From: Pseudoxanthomonas sp. | Lineage (GTDB): Bacteria > Pseudomonadota > Gammaproteobacteria > Xanthomonadales > Xanthomonadaceae | Direction of reading: 5' to 3' | Length of the DNA stretch: 5,105 nt | NCBI GenBank assembly: GCA_026785795.1 | Contig: JAJAZJ010000115.1 | Location: forward strand, 1-5,105 | In this document: one piece after another, positions 4,730-5,105 of the stretch | How the letters are laid out: every line of letters begins with the position of its first letter | Position numbering within the stretch: the stretch's first letter is position 1 | Position numbers and translations under genes: made by a program | The notes under the pieces: model-generated | The model's input: only the letters and a program-made list of their open reading frames with translations | Databases searched by the model: none | Told to the model about the DNA's origin: nothing

Positions 4730-5105
4730 ATGTCCTCGGCATTCGGCACGGAGACGGTGCTCGACGTCCGTCACTGGACCGACGACTACTTCAGCTTCAC
4801 CATTACCCGCGACGATGGCTTCCGTTTCGATAACGGACAGTTCGTAATGATCGGCTTGGAAGTAAACGGCAAGCCGTTGCTGCGCGCCTACTCCATTGCC
4901 AGCGCCAACTGGGAAGAACAGCTGGAGTTCTTCAGCATCAAGGTCCCGAACGAGCCGTTGACTTCACGCCTGCCGCATATCCGGCCGGGTGACCGCGTGC
5001 TGGTCGGCAAGAAACCCACTGGCACACTGTTGATCAGCGACCTGCATCCAGGCCGCAACCTGTACCTGTTGGGCACCGGCACCGGGCTTGCGCCGTGGCT
5101 GTCCA
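4730..5105 (+). CDS. fpr: Ferredoxin/flavodoxin-NADP+ reductase, N-terminal part (runs off the window end)
   Basis: From ATG at 4730 the frame stays open to the window edge, giving 125 complete codons of a protein family usually about 255-260 residues long. Fpr is a cytosolic FAD enzyme that moves electrons between NADPH and ferredoxin or flavodoxin. It supports Fe-S cluster work, radical enzymes and oxidative stress defence. The FAD-binding beta barrel is visible: F-D-N-G-Q-F-V-M-I-G-L (33-43), then R-A-Y-S-I-A-S (52-58). The latter is the R-x-Y-S/T motif that holds the FAD phosphate and isoalloxazine ring. G-T-L-L-I-S-D-L (98-105) is the phosphate-binding loop region of bacterial Fpr. L-L-G-T-G-T-G-L-A-P-W-L-S (113-125) opens the NADP(H) domain. 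The C-terminus, which would define the subclass, is outside the window. No Shine-Dalgarno sequence precedes the ATG (the leader reads cctccaatcaccgc), so initiation is weak or relies on an unusual leader. The gap from rluB suggests its own promoter. Confidence 0.92.
   Translation, partial: MSSAFGTETVLDVRHWTDDYFSFTITRDDGFRFDNGQFVMIGLEVNGKPLLRAYSIASANWEEQLEFFSIKVPNEPLTSRLPHIRPGDRVLVGKKPTGTLLISDLHPGRNLYLLGTGTGLAPWLS

Noticed and set aside
1..5105. A new defence, mobile or biosynthetic system hidden in the window.
   Set aside because: All sizeable frames that look real belong to known conserved families. There are no insertion-sequence ends, integrases, CRISPR repeats, toxin-antitoxin pairs or composition breaks.

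Overview
The window is a GC-rich chromosomal segment from a gammaproteobacterium, most likely of the Xanthomonadaceae (Stenotrophomonas, Xanthomonas or a close relative). I base this on the high GC content and strong G/C third-position bias. The protein sequences also fit, and so does the order scpA-scpB-rluB followed by a ferredoxin-NADP+ reductase. The family assignment comes from remembered family sequences, not from a search.

Left part, minus strand (1-904): a yciI-like gene (605-904) overlaps a bolA-family gene (330-608) by four bases (GTGA), so they look like a translationally coupled pair. After a 171-bp gap comes the N-terminal 52 codons of a LacI-family repressor (158 to the window edge). 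That gap holds a good Shine-Dalgarno sequence and a 15-bp LacI-type dyad over a possible promoter, which suggests autoregulation. The middle gap (905-1239) separates the divergent yciI and scpA units and shows no convincing gene.

Right part, plus strand (1240-4593): scpA, scpB and rluB look like one operon. ScpA and ScpB are the kleisin and winged-helix partners of the SMC chromosome-condensation complex. RluB is the 23S rRNA pseudouridine synthase; here its normal catalytic core carries a Gly/Pro/Arg-rich tail of about 255 residues. scpB and rluB overlap by ATGA. A 136-bp, unusually dyad-rich gap then leads into the 5' part of a ferredoxin/flavodoxin-NADP+ reductase gene (4730 to the window edge).

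I see no mobile element, CRISPR array, tRNA, rRNA or phage gene. The content is mostly conserved housekeeping. The points most worth a second look are the structured rluB-fpr gap, the RluB tail, the candidate lacI operator and the unresolved starts of scpA and scpB. I found no clear evidence of a new multi-gene system.
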